A stretch of DNA of 6,051 nucleotides, taken from NCBI GenBank assembly GCA_030601715.1, contig JAUWBL010000073.1, positions 1-6,051 of the forward strand, in the 5' to 3' direction. Position 1 is the first letter of the stretch. Every line of letters starts with the position of its first letter. Positions 1 to 5,842 of the stretch are shown here, piece after piece. A program made the translations under genes and the position numbers. Origin of the DNA: Candidatus Geothermarchaeota archaeon (GTDB lineage: Archaea > Thermoproteota > Nitrososphaeria > Geothermarchaeales > JAUWBL01). Below the pieces are notes generated by a model that saw only the letters and a program-made list of their open reading frames with translations, had not been told where the DNA came from and made no database searches.

Positions 1-302
1 GCCAGAAACCATATTGTTCGAAGAACGAGCTCGGAAGCGGCCAGTGAGGCTAGGGCAGGAATGAGTAAGGGAGTTGTGACCGCCGTTCCTAAGTCCCGTC
101 CTAGATCCCATGTGGTCAGGCCGTCTGTGTGCCACCCCCTAAAGGCAAGGGTGTCTGCGTAGACCGTTGAGCTGGACGGCTGGAAGAAGGGTTCCCCGGT
201 GACGACGAAGGTGAGAACTGGCGCTAGGAAGACTAGCTCGAGGAGTATGAGAGATTTCCCTCTTTCTCTCGCTAGTTGGCCCCAGCTCGACGAGTCTTTC
301 AT
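1..302 (-). CDS. N-terminal part of an unrecognised membrane protein, cut by the left window edge
   Basis: An open frame starts at an ATG (302-300) and stays open for 100 codons to the edge, so the 3' end is missing. The start is supported by an in-frame TAG 15 bases upstream (320-318) and by GGAG about 8 bases before the ATG. The protein begins MKDSSSWGQLARERGK, then has a hydrophobic stretch at about residues 18-35 (SLILLELVFLAPVLTFVV) that looks like a membrane segment or uncleaved signal anchor. A polar part of about 35 residues follows, rich in Trp, Asp and Gly. A second hydrophobic region starts near residue 72 (TAVTTPLLIPALASLAA). I do not recognise the family; a multi-pass membrane protein or a permease component is possible. 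It lies downstream of arsM on the same strand with a 116-base gap. It could be read through from arsM or have its own promoter (A-tract at 352-358). A role in arsenic handling is suggested only by position. Confidence 0.62.
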   Translation of the reverse strand, partial: MKDSSSWGQLARERGKSLILLELVFLAPVLTFVVTGEPFFQPSSSTVYADTLAFRGWHTDGLTTWDLGRDLGTAVTTPLLIPALASLAASELVLRTIWFL

Positions 303-350
303 ACGGCCGTCTCCAGCCTAGTATGACACCTCTCTCCACCCACTAACTCG

Positions 351-360
351 CCTTTTTTTC
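351..360 (-). promoter_or_regulatory. possible weak promoter element ahead of the left-edge membrane protein gene
   Basis: On the minus strand this reads GAAAAAAAGG, an A-tract in an otherwise GC-rich spacer. If used like an archaeal TATA element, it would place transcription start near 330 and leave a leader of about 27 bases containing the GGAG site before the ATG at 302. It lacks the alternating T/A of a good TATA box, so this is a weak call. Confidence 0.22.
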
Positions 361-380
361 TGCTTCTCGTGAGAACCCCG

Positions 381-407
381 GGAACGCGATAAGCCCCTCG
401 CTGTTCC
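381..407 (-). terminator. stem-loop just downstream of arsM
   Basis: GGAACGCGA (381-389) pairs with TCGC (398-401) plus GTTCC (403-407), giving nine base pairs with one bulged base and an 8-base loop. It begins 11 bases after the arsM stop codon. No T-run follows on the minus strand, so it is not a classic intrinsic terminator. It may be a 3'-end stabiliser or processing structure, or chance. Confidence 0.3.
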
Positions 408-418
408 TTCTAGCTGCT

Positions 419-1156
419 CTATTTTCTCTTGATCCCGTGGGCGTTCAAGGTCAGGGCAAAGGCTTTCACATCTGTCCCCCACGCATGGTCGTCGAAGATA
501 TCCTTGGAGACCATTTCGACGTTGGCGAAGCCTGCCTCCCTTATCAGCCGTAGGTAGTCCCCCGTCTTGAGGGTGCCTCCTATGCAGGCACACCAGGCCT
601 CCGCGTTCTCTTTCACTTGGGTGGGCAGGTCCGAGTCGGTGACTACGTCGGATATGGAGGCACGACCCTCCGGCTTGAGGGTTCTCCTAATCTCCTCGAA
701 GACCCGAGCCTTGTCAGGGGAGAGGTTGATGACACAGTTGCTGATGACAACATCCAGCGCGGCATCTCGTACAGGGATGTTTTCCATCGCAGCGACTATG
801 AATGCTGTGTTGGAGAGGCCCAAGGAGTGCATAGAGCTGTAAGCTCTCTTCATCAATCGGCCGCTCATGTCGAGGCCTATCACCAAGCCTTCAGGGCCGA
901 CTTCCCTCGCAGCCGCCATCACATCGGGCCCCGTCCCCGATCCCAGGTCCAGCACGACCTCTCCCCTTCTCAAATCCGATGACAGAACCGGGAGTCCGCA
1001 GCCGAAGGAGATGACGGTCTGCACCGTCTGAAGTTGTCCTAGTTCTTCCGAGTCTGGGCAGCAGGGAGCCTGAGTCGTCTTAGCAGCCTCACCCTCAGCC
1101 TTCTCGTCATAGTACCGCACGACGGTTTTTCTGAGGTCCTCTTCTTTCTCGACCAA
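419..1156 (-). CDS. arsM: arsenite S-adenosylmethionine methyltransferase (ArsM family)
   Basis: Cytosolic enzyme predicted to transfer methyl groups from SAM to trivalent arsenic, giving methylated and dimethylated arsenicals. The 245-residue protein has a class I methyltransferase fold: motif I VLDLGSGTG at residues 68-76, the acidic end of beta-2 in GLD (94-96), and DVVISN (135-140). The cysteines that define ArsM are all present: a CC pair at 32-33, Cys53 in FGCGLP, Cys141 in SNCVINLSPDK, and Cys191 in CIGG (with an extra Cys189). By alignment from memory to algal and bacterial ArsM, Cys53, Cys141 and Cys191 match the three As(III)-binding cysteines. The start is a TTG after a GAGAG-rich stretch; the upstream in-frame TAG (1201-1199) leaves no ATG or GTG alternative. 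It is transcribed divergently from the glycosyltransferase fusion at 1273, which supports a role in making organic arsenic compounds rather than only volatile detoxification products. Confidence 0.93.
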   Translation of the reverse strand: MVEKEEDLRKTVVRYYDEKAEGEAAKTTQAPCCPDSEELGQLQTVQTVISFGCGLPVLSSDLRRGEVVLDLGSGTGPDVMAAAREVGPEGLVIGLDMSGRLMKRAYSSMHSLGLSNTAFIVAAMENIPVRDAALDVVISNCVINLSPDKARVFEEIRRTLKPEGRASISDVVTDSDLPTQVKENAEAWCACIGGTLKTGDYLRLIREAGFANVEMVSKDIFDDHAWGTDVKAFALTLNAHGIKRK

Positions 1157-1217
1157 TCTGCTCTCTCTTTGGAGGTTGAGTAGGGACTTACTCCAAGGCT
1201 AAGGGCCCAGAGCTGAG

Positions 1218-1225
1218 CTTATAAT
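1218..1225. promoter_or_regulatory. shared TATA-like element between divergent arsM and glycosyltransferase genes
   Basis: CTTATAAT on the plus strand reads ATTATAAG on the minus strand, so it is TATA-like in both directions. For the plus gene it predicts transcription start near 1247 and a leader of about 26 bases before the ATG at 1273. For arsM it predicts a start near 1195 and a leader of about 39 bases before the TTG at 1156. A short perfect palindrome, AGCTGAGCT (1211-1219), overlaps its left end and could be a regulator or BRE-side site. A second A/T-rich patch at 1243-1250 could serve arsM instead. I see no classic ArsR operator with confidence. Confidence 0.5.
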
Positions 1226-1272
1226 GAGTACATCCATAGGCTCTATTCTAGTCTCTACCTGATGCTGGATCC

Positions 1273-2661
1273 ATGAACCGAGCTCTAATCCTCTTCACCA
1301 AAGTTCCCCGACCCGGCTTTGTGAAAACGCGGCTGACGAAGGGCTTCAATGCTCTCTCGGAGCAGGAGGCGTGTGAGCTGTACTCCTGCGTGCTCAGGGA
1401 TACCCTGGATGCCATCAGACTGTTTCTCCAGACAATGAGGGTTGACCTGTACGTTTCGTATACGCCCGAAGATCGGCTTGACGAGTTGCGAGAGATCGTG
1501 GTTGGTTTTCCAAAGGAGACTAGGTTCATCCCTCAGACGGACGAGACCATGGCCGGTAGACTGAACCACGTCTTTGAGACAGTCTTCAAAGCTGGAGTAG
1601 AACACGCTGTGCTTATCGCTGGGGATCATCCCGACATGGACCCTGATGTGATTGGTAAGGCGTTCCGCTTTCTCGGGTCAGGAGAGGCTGGGACGGTCCT
1701 CGGCCCCACCTATGACGGCGGAGTCTATCTCATAGGCACCACACAGCGGAGCTGGAAGCCCTTCTCCGGAGAGTTTGTGGACCGTTACAAGATCCTCATG
1801 CATCTGACGCTGCATGCAGCCGCCACGGGGGCGGAGTACAGGATTCTTGACGAGAAGATGGATCTCGATGATGCCAGCGACTTGAGATACTTTGTGGTGA
1901 TGAAGCAGGGTCTTTCTGGTCGCACCAAGGGTTTCTTGGAGGATCTCAGTCGAGTTCCCGTAGCGACGGGACATCCCGAGATCTCCGTCATCGTTGCGAC
2001 GGTGAACGAGGAGAAGCTTATTGGGTCTTCATTGAAGGTCCTGAGAAGACAGAGCTTCTCTGACTTTGAGGTTGTGGTTGTGGATGGGGGGAGTGAAGAC
2101 GGCACGGTGGCGGAGGCAGCACACCATGCGGATAGGGTCGTGATACTGAACAGAAAGGGTAGGCAACACCAGGAGAACGTCGGAGCCATAGGGGCCAAGG
2201 GAGACATCCTGCTCTTCCTCCACGCAGATGCGTCTATGCACCGGGACACTCTGAGGAGGGTTCATGAGCGTGTGAGGATGGAGAACGTCATCGGAGGAGG
2301 GTGTATCCTGTTCTATCGAAGCGCCAAGTTCAGGTATCGGGTGTTGGAGGGGTTAAGGCATCTCTCTGCACGCGCCCTGGGTATCTACGGTATCAACGGC
2401 TTCTTCGCAAGGCGTGATGTCTTCTTTGCGATCGGAATGTTCGACGAAGACAGACTAGAGGAGGCCGTAGCGGCCTCTCCCCGGATTAGAAGGCTCGGGA
2501 GGACGGTTCGTTTGAACCTTCCCATAGTCGCTTCTCCGAGGCGCTTCGAGAAGCGTGGTTTCGTTCAGACCACGGTTTTGTGGGCGGTGACGGTTTTCGC
2601 TTCCTTTTTGGGGTTGCGGGCCACTGGACTCGAAGAGCTCTTGTGGCCCGAGGAACGATAA
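1273..2661 (+). CDS. fused arsenosugar-type glycosyltransferase (TIGR04282-like + TIGR04283-like, GT2)
   Basis: A 462-residue two-domain protein. Residues 1-215 resemble the TIGR04282/DUF2064 family, a CofC/MobA-like nucleotidyl- or glycosyl-transferase fold: FTKVPRPGFVKTRL (8-21), AGDHPDMD (116-123) and LGPTYDGGVYLIG (143-155). Residues 235-462 are a GT2 glycosyltransferase of the TIGR04283 type: SVIVATVNEE (238-247), VDGGSEDGT (270-278), the GRQHQENVGA element (296-305), the nucleotide-sugar/metal motif HAD (317-319), and the ASPRRFEKRG segment near the end. Both families are named for their association with arsenosugar or rSAM/selenodomain loci containing ArsM and ArsS, which the divergent arsM supports. 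They are usually separate genes of about 200-240 residues; here they are joined. In domain 2 the expected GDQ motif reads GIN (373-375), and the expected ED before the C-terminal helix reads EA (E397-A398), so catalysis there may be altered. The ATG is the only start after an in-frame TAG at 1249. The ribosome site is weak. Substrate and donor are unknown. Confidence 0.88.
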   Translation: MNRALILFTKVPRPGFVKTRLTKGFNALSEQEACELYSCVLRDTLDAIRLFLQTMRVDLYVSYTPEDRLDELREIVVGFPKETRFIPQTDETMAGRLNHVFETVFKAGVEHAVLIAGDHPDMDPDVIGKAFRFLGSGEAGTVLGPTYDGGVYLIGTTQRSWKPFSGEFVDRYKILMHLTLHAAATGAEYRILDEKMDLDDASDLRYFVVMKQGLSGRTKGFLEDLSRVPVATGHPEISVIVATVNEEKLIGSSLKVLRRQSFSDFEVVVVDGGSEDGTVAEAAHHADRVVILNRKGRQHQENVGAIGAKGDILLFLHADASMHRDTLRRVHERVRMENVIGGGCILFYRSAKFRYRVLEGLRHLSARALGIYGINGFFARRDVFFAIGMFDEDRLEEAVAASPRIRRLGRTVRLNLPIVASPRRFEKRGFVQTTVLWAVTVFASFLGLRATGLEELLWPEER

Positions 2662-2663
2662 CA

Positions 2664-2692
2664 GTTTCTTTTCAGTTGGTTCCGATTTTCTC
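2664..2692 (+). terminator. T-rich archaeal-type terminator after the glycosyltransferase fusion
   Basis: Two pyrimidine runs, TTTCTTTT (2665-2672) and GATTTTCTCC (2684-2693), start a few bases after the TAA at 2659-2661. Archaeal transcription commonly ends at such T-rich tracts without a hairpin. The gene on the other side is convergent, so a stop here makes sense. Confidence 0.4.
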
Positions 2693-2741
2693 CTCAGATG
2701 CTGTCGACCGGGATGTTGGCGTGGAGGTCTGTTGTTGCTCG

Positions 2742-2921
2742 CTATGATGCCTTGAGATGTCGGTGGAGCCCTACCGAGAGCGCGGCTAAGCCCAGGATCA
2801 TCAGGATGAATGTTAGGTTGAGGAATTCCCTCGGAGTTTCCCCCAGTAGGTAGGCGAGGATGAGGATGAGGCCTAGGCCGAGCAGGAATACACCGGAGGC
2901 AAGTTCCCAGTTGTCGCTCAT
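2742..2921 (-). CDS. small two-helix membrane protein, function unknown
   Basis: A 59-residue protein starting MSDNWELASGVF. It contains two hydrophobic helices, about residues 9-27 (SGVFLLGLGLILILAYLLG) and 33-51 (FLNLTFILMILGLAALSVG), joined by a short polar hinge (ETPRE) and ending HRHLKAS. I chose the ATG at 2921 because GGAAGG lies 9 bases before it; the longer version starts with a TTG at 2948 and has no clear ribosome site. A weak TATA-like ACTTATCT on the minus strand (2974-2967) would start a transcript near 2945, which also fits the shorter form. It lies about 150 bases downstream of tatA in the same direction, and convergent with the glycosyltransferase fusion. I recognise no family; the two-helix hairpin is common among small archaeal hypothetical proteins. 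Confidence 0.62.
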   Translation of the reverse strand: MSDNWELASGVFLLGLGLILILAYLLGETPREFLNLTFILMILGLAALSVGLHRHLKAS

Positions 2922-3068
2922 CACCACATCCCTTCCACGATGACTCAATCACATAGCCCGGGGTTGAGATAAGTGCTTTCGCCGCCGCTGTATCCCACCG
3001 CGGACGTAGAAATTCCTGTCACAGAGTCAGAACCACGCCAGAAAGAGGCTTGATGAGGGAGTTCTGCC

Positions 3069-3350
3069 CTACTTCTCTTCGACCTTCTTGGCTATCTCTT
3101 GGGCCAGCTCTTTGCTTGTCTTGCCCTTCGTGTCGATGTCCAGCTCTTCGGCGGCTTTCTTGAGAGAGGATTCCTCTTCTTCCCCGAGGAGTCCTGCGGA
3201 GCTCTTCTTAAAGATTCGGACGGCTTCACCTATGGACCTTGCGAGCTTCGGAAGCCTGCCCGGTCCGAAGATGAGGAGAATGATCGCGAGTATGACTATG
3301 GCTTCGAGGGGACCTATCCTAATAGGTAACTGGAAGACAAGTTCGTCCAA
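3069..3350 (-). CDS. tatA: twin-arginine translocase subunit TatA/TatE family
   Basis: Pore-forming component of the Tat system, which exports folded proteins across the cytoplasmic membrane with TatC. The 93-residue form has the full TatA pattern: a short N-terminus, a membrane helix at about 13-28 (GPLEAIVILAIILLIF), the hinge FGPGRLP (28-34), an amphipathic helix (KLARSIGEAVRIFKK), and an acidic and lysine-rich tail. The tail segment ELDIDTKGKTSKELAQEI looks like archaeal homologues I recall. The start is not fixed. A TTG at 3350 has GGGAG 10 bases upstream and gives the usual length. A TTG at 3383 would add 11 residues but has a stop codon directly before it, no ribosome site, and sits at the predicted transcript start. 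No tatC is visible, so the partner must be elsewhere. The surface hydrolase next door has no RR motif, so it is not an obvious Tat substrate. Confidence 0.9.
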   Translation of the reverse strand: MDELVFQLPIRIGPLEAIVILAIILLIFGPGRLPKLARSIGEAVRIFKKSSAGLLGEEEESSLKKAAEELDIDTKGKTSKELAQEIAKKVEEK

Positions 3351-3401
3351 AGCCGTGACACTCCCCTGTAGGTTTCTCCTCAACTAGGAAGTGAGATCCT
3401 G

Positions 3402-3410
3402 TTTATTTAA
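3402..3410 (-). promoter_or_regulatory. archaeal TATA box of tatA
   Basis: The minus strand reads TTAAATAAA, the best TATA-like element in the window. It predicts a transcript start near 3380, giving a leader of about 30 bases with GGGAG before the TTG at 3350. An inverted repeat directly upstream (3413-3437) could modulate it. Confidence 0.55.
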
Positions 3411-3412
3411 GA

Positions 3413-3437
3413 ATTGAATATCGCTTGTCTATTCAAT
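3413..3437. repeat. 8-bp inverted repeat between the hydrolase stop and the tatA promoter
   Basis: ATTGAATA (3413-3420) and TATTCAAT (3430-3437) are perfect inverted copies separated by 9 bases (TCGCTTGTC). The repeat sits 3 bases upstream of the tatA TATA box in the tatA direction and 23 bases past the hydrolase stop codon. It could be a dimeric regulator's operator at the BRE position, or a 3'-end hairpin of the hydrolase transcript. Arms this short in an A/T-rich patch can also arise by chance. Confidence 0.45.
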
Positions 3438-3460
3438 AAATACTGCATTCGGTCGTAGTG

Positions 3461-5827
3461 CTAGGTATCCGGGGTCGGCGCTTCTCCTTGTGTCCTTTTC
3501 CCCACTAGGATCATGGCTACTCCTGCCATTAACAGAATTGTTGCAAGCGCTGCAACAGCGAGCAAGACTTTCGCGTGCAAGTCGTCGTTGTTGAAGGTCA
3601 CGACGACGCTCTCGTATGCTTCTATGGGGATGACAAGCGAGCCGTCGCCGAGCGTCTCTGGCCGTGAAGTCTGGATCTTCCCTTCCGCGTTCTGTATCAC
3701 AATCGAGATCCTTGTTCCGTATGATTCGTCTGGCAAGAGAGCGATGTGTTGCCGTAGCGGAGCACGATTGGATAGGATGATGGCTACTCCTCCATCAGCT
3801 GCTGCGAAGGCGCTGGCGATCACTGTCGGAGCCCTTAGATCTCTCTGAAGGTGCTCATACTCTCTGTTGAAGAGGTGGTCTTCGGCGGAGAAGCTCGGTG
3901 GCTGCGTCATCTCTCCGTCGACGAGAAAGTGCGGGAAGGTTCTCCTGAGGTCGACCGCGTTCTTCAGGTACTGAACGTCGTGGGGTTCAACGCCCATCCT
4001 AGACGGGCGTTTACGTGTGATCACGCCGGGGACATATCCCTTGGTGAGGCTTTCGGACACGGCGAAGTGGTATATGCCGCTTCCGTCCTTTGGTGTGACC
4101 TCCTGTCTGCCGAGCTGGAGGGCGTACGGGTGGTACACGTAGGAGAACATGGGGATCATCCTCCCCTTCGGATACCAGCCTCGGAAGTTGTAGATGGCGT
4201 CGTTGCTCAGGAAGGCGTCCACGGAGCCTATGTAGACCTCGTTGACGTTCTCAGAGACGATGGCGACCCCAGGCTTCCTTTTCCTTGTCTCCGCTCGGAT
4301 GGTTTCGAGGATCTCCCGAATGTGGCTGTGCCACCAGTCTCCCGCCAAGACCCCATGCCCGTGGTTGGTGGAGTAGTCTAGGAGCGGTGGGGCTACGGCC
4401 ATCTGATCTAGGTAGAGGGCGTCCGCTCCGTATTCCTCCACTGCTCGAACGGAGATGTTCGTTAGGAGCGTCTTCCACCAGCGGGTGGCTGGGCAGACCA
4501 CGGCCCCGGTGAGGCGGTCGTATGTCTCCAAGTGGGGTCTTCTCTGCTCGTCCCTAGCCAGGTAGTCCTCGTACTCTCGGAAGTTCTCCGTGTTGGTGTC
4601 TATGAGTCTGCCGTTGAGGAAGAGCATCACTCTCACGCCTTCTCGGTGGGCTTCTTCGATGCCCTTCTTGAGGGCTTGCTCGCCGTCTCTCGGGGGGTAG
4701 TATTCGGGATAACCCTTGTCGTGTCCTTCTCTCATCCATCCCCACCACTCGAGGAGGATGTTGGTGCCAGGGAGCAGCTCCTTGACCTCCCTGGCGTACT
4801 GACCCATATCCTCCATGTGCTCGCCGGCGAGGACGATGTCTCCGGTTTCTATGTCTGTGTTGTAGGAGCCGCCCTTCCATACGACGTCCGTGTCTCTGAG
4901 CCACTGGGGCACATCCTTCCTTTGGCTTAGAGCTCCCTTCTCGACGTACCACTGGCGGAGGGCCCACCGCTTGTAGATCTCTGCGCCGGCCTCCCACCCG
5001 TTGCCCTCAAAGGCGGATATGGTGACGGGGTATGTCGGCTCGATGGTGTTCCCGGGGGCTATCCGTTGGGGGTAGTGGAAGTAGTTGAGTTTGTAGGATT
5101 CTTGGGAGTCGGGCAGGAGCTCTATGCCTTTGAAGTTGCTCTGGGGGTCGTGGGTTGCGAGGTAGAATCCGCCCTTTCCCTGTTCGTAGAGGAGGAGGAA
5201 CTGCATGCTGAGGGTTCCGGGGTACGTGAACCCCCTCCCTTGGGCGAGGAGGGAGTCTCTTACCTCCTGTATCATGTAGCCCTCCCTCTCGGGCAGGGCT
5301 ATCAGGTCGTCGTGGGGTGACTCTCCGACGCCGATGACTCCTCCGATGTAGGGGAAGAACACCCTCTTGATGGTGGTCTCATCTTGGCTCGACGCTTCGA
5401 TCCAGAAGTTGAAGCCTCGCGTCGATTGGTCAGGCGCAATTTTGGCTTCGACTTGGATCTGGTCGAGCCTCCAGTTCATGTGTATGGTTGTGGAGTCTGG
5501 CTGACTGGCGAGTCTGTAGCTGAATGCTTGGGCGTCACAGCTCGAGAGTAGTCCCTCATCTGTCTCCATCATCCAAAGGCAGTTTCTCGCGTGGTTGGTC
5601 AAGTTCAACTCTTGTTGTGTCAGAGTGTTCTGTAGCCCGGCCAGTCTGCCCTTCTCGTCGAGGGCGAAGGTGACTTGCGTTGTCTCCGTGGACAGGGCGA
5701 GGTGGTCTCCCTCGATGTTGACTCTGAGGTTGGGGTTGGGTTGTTGGGGGCCGGATACAGTTTCGGTTAGGGAGGCTGTTAGGAGGAAGAGGGCGATGAG
5801 GCTTAGGATCCTCGGTCCCTTGTTCAC
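3461..5827 (-). CDS. membrane-anchored surface glycoside-hydrolase-like protein (DUF6259-like)
   Basis: A 788-residue protein predicted to act outside the cell on polysaccharide or glycoprotein glycans; the substrate is unknown. It has a Sec-type signal peptide (MNKGPRILSLIALFLLTASL, no twin arginine), a beta-rich N-terminal region at about 34-280, a TIM-barrel-like region at about 300-610, a beta-rich C-terminal region at about 615-745, and a membrane helix at 754-775 followed by a 13-residue tail starting GKR. The barrel carries WWGWMREGHDKGYPEYYPP (from W361), which I associate with DUF6259 proteins, then LYLDQMA with Asp474 and SENVNE with Glu526 and Glu530. By position on successive strands, Asp474 and Glu526 are candidates for nucleophile and acid/base, as in related alpha-glycosidase barrels; this is inference. 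The GTG start is set by AGGAGA 9 bases upstream, overlapping the preceding gene's stop. The 13-base gap makes an operon with that membrane protein. The family name is from memory; a hydrolase-like barrel is the firmer call. Confidence 0.8.
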   Translation of the reverse strand: MNKGPRILSLIALFLLTASLTETVSGPQQPNPNLRVNIEGDHLALSTETTQVTFALDEKGRLAGLQNTLTQQELNLTNHARNCLWMMETDEGLLSSCDAQAFSYRLASQPDSTTIHMNWRLDQIQVEAKIAPDQSTRGFNFWIEASSQDETTIKRVFFPYIGGVIGVGESPHDDLIALPEREGYMIQEVRDSLLAQGRGFTYPGTLSMQFLLLYEQGKGGFYLATHDPQSNFKGIELLPDSQESYKLNYFHYPQRIAPGNTIEPTYPVTISAFEGNGWEAGAEIYKRWALRQWYVEKGALSQRKDVPQWLRDTDVVWKGGSYNTDIETGDIVLAGEHMEDMGQYAREVKELLPGTNILLEWWGWMREGHDKGYPEYYPPRDGEQALKKGIEEAHREGVRVMLFLNGRLIDTNTENFREYEDYLARDEQRRPHLETYDRLTGAVVCPATRWWKTLLTNISVRAVEEYGADALYLDQMAVAPPLLDYSTNHGHGVLAGDWWHSHIREILETIRAETRKRKPGVAIVSENVNEVYIGSVDAFLSNDAIYNFRGWYPKGRMIPMFSYVYHPYALQLGRQEVTPKDGSGIYHFAVSESLTKGYVPGVITRKRPSRMGVEPHDVQYLKNAVDLRRTFPHFLVDGEMTQPPSFSAEDHLFNREYEHLQRDLRAPTVIASAFAAADGGVAIILSNRAPLRQHIALLPDESYGTRISIVIQNAEGKIQTSRPETLGDGSLVIPIEAYESVVVTFNNDDLHAKVLLAVAALATILLMAGVAMILVGKRTQGEAPTPDT

Positions 5828-5832
5828 GGTTC

Positions 5833-5842
5833 TCTGTCTCCT
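5833..5842 (-). promoter_or_regulatory. ribosome binding site overlapping the upstream stop codon
   Basis: On the minus strand the TAG stop (5843-5841) merges into AGGAGA (5842-5837), and the GTG start of the hydrolase follows 9 bases later. This arrangement fixes the GTG at 5827 as start and points to coupled translation in an operon. Confidence 0.7.

Noticed and set aside
139..593. Two minus-strand frames of 66 and 91 codons (139-339 and 318-593)
   Set aside because: They are Arg/Pro-rich and overlap arsM or the better-supported membrane-protein frame starting at 302.
617..982. 121-codon plus-strand frame and the overlapping 567-842 frame
   Set aside because: Antisense to arsM, whose motifs are unambiguous.
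1785..2249. 154-codon minus-strand frame and other antisense frames across 1248-2265
   Set aside because: Antisense to the fused glycosyltransferase, Ser/Arg-rich, no family.
2455..2952. 165-codon open frame on the minus strand
   Set aside because: It overlaps the glycosyltransferase C-terminus and the small membrane protein in a different frame. Its product is rich in Pro, Arg and His without hydrophobic or domain structure.
2949..3068. Gap between tatA and the small membrane protein, checked for a tRNA or other small RNA
   Set aside because: No cloverleaf, no T-loop GTTC/CCA pattern and no clear stem. Apart from a weak TATA-like site at 2967-2974 I see nothing there.
3851..4381. 176-codon open frame on the plus strand
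   Set aside because: It lies entirely antisense inside the well-supported surface hydrolase gene, shows no recognisable family, and has the valine/glycine-rich look of an antisense frame in GC-rich DNA.
4532..4930. 132-codon plus-strand frame, plus a 147-codon minus-strand frame at 4554-4997
   Set aside because: Both are out-of-frame shadows of the TIM-barrel part of the hydrolase; the minus-strand one is extremely Arg/Pro-rich.
3069..5827. Idea that the surface hydrolase is exported by the neighbouring Tat system
   Set aside because: Its signal peptide begins MNKGPRILSL with no twin arginine, so Sec export is more likely.
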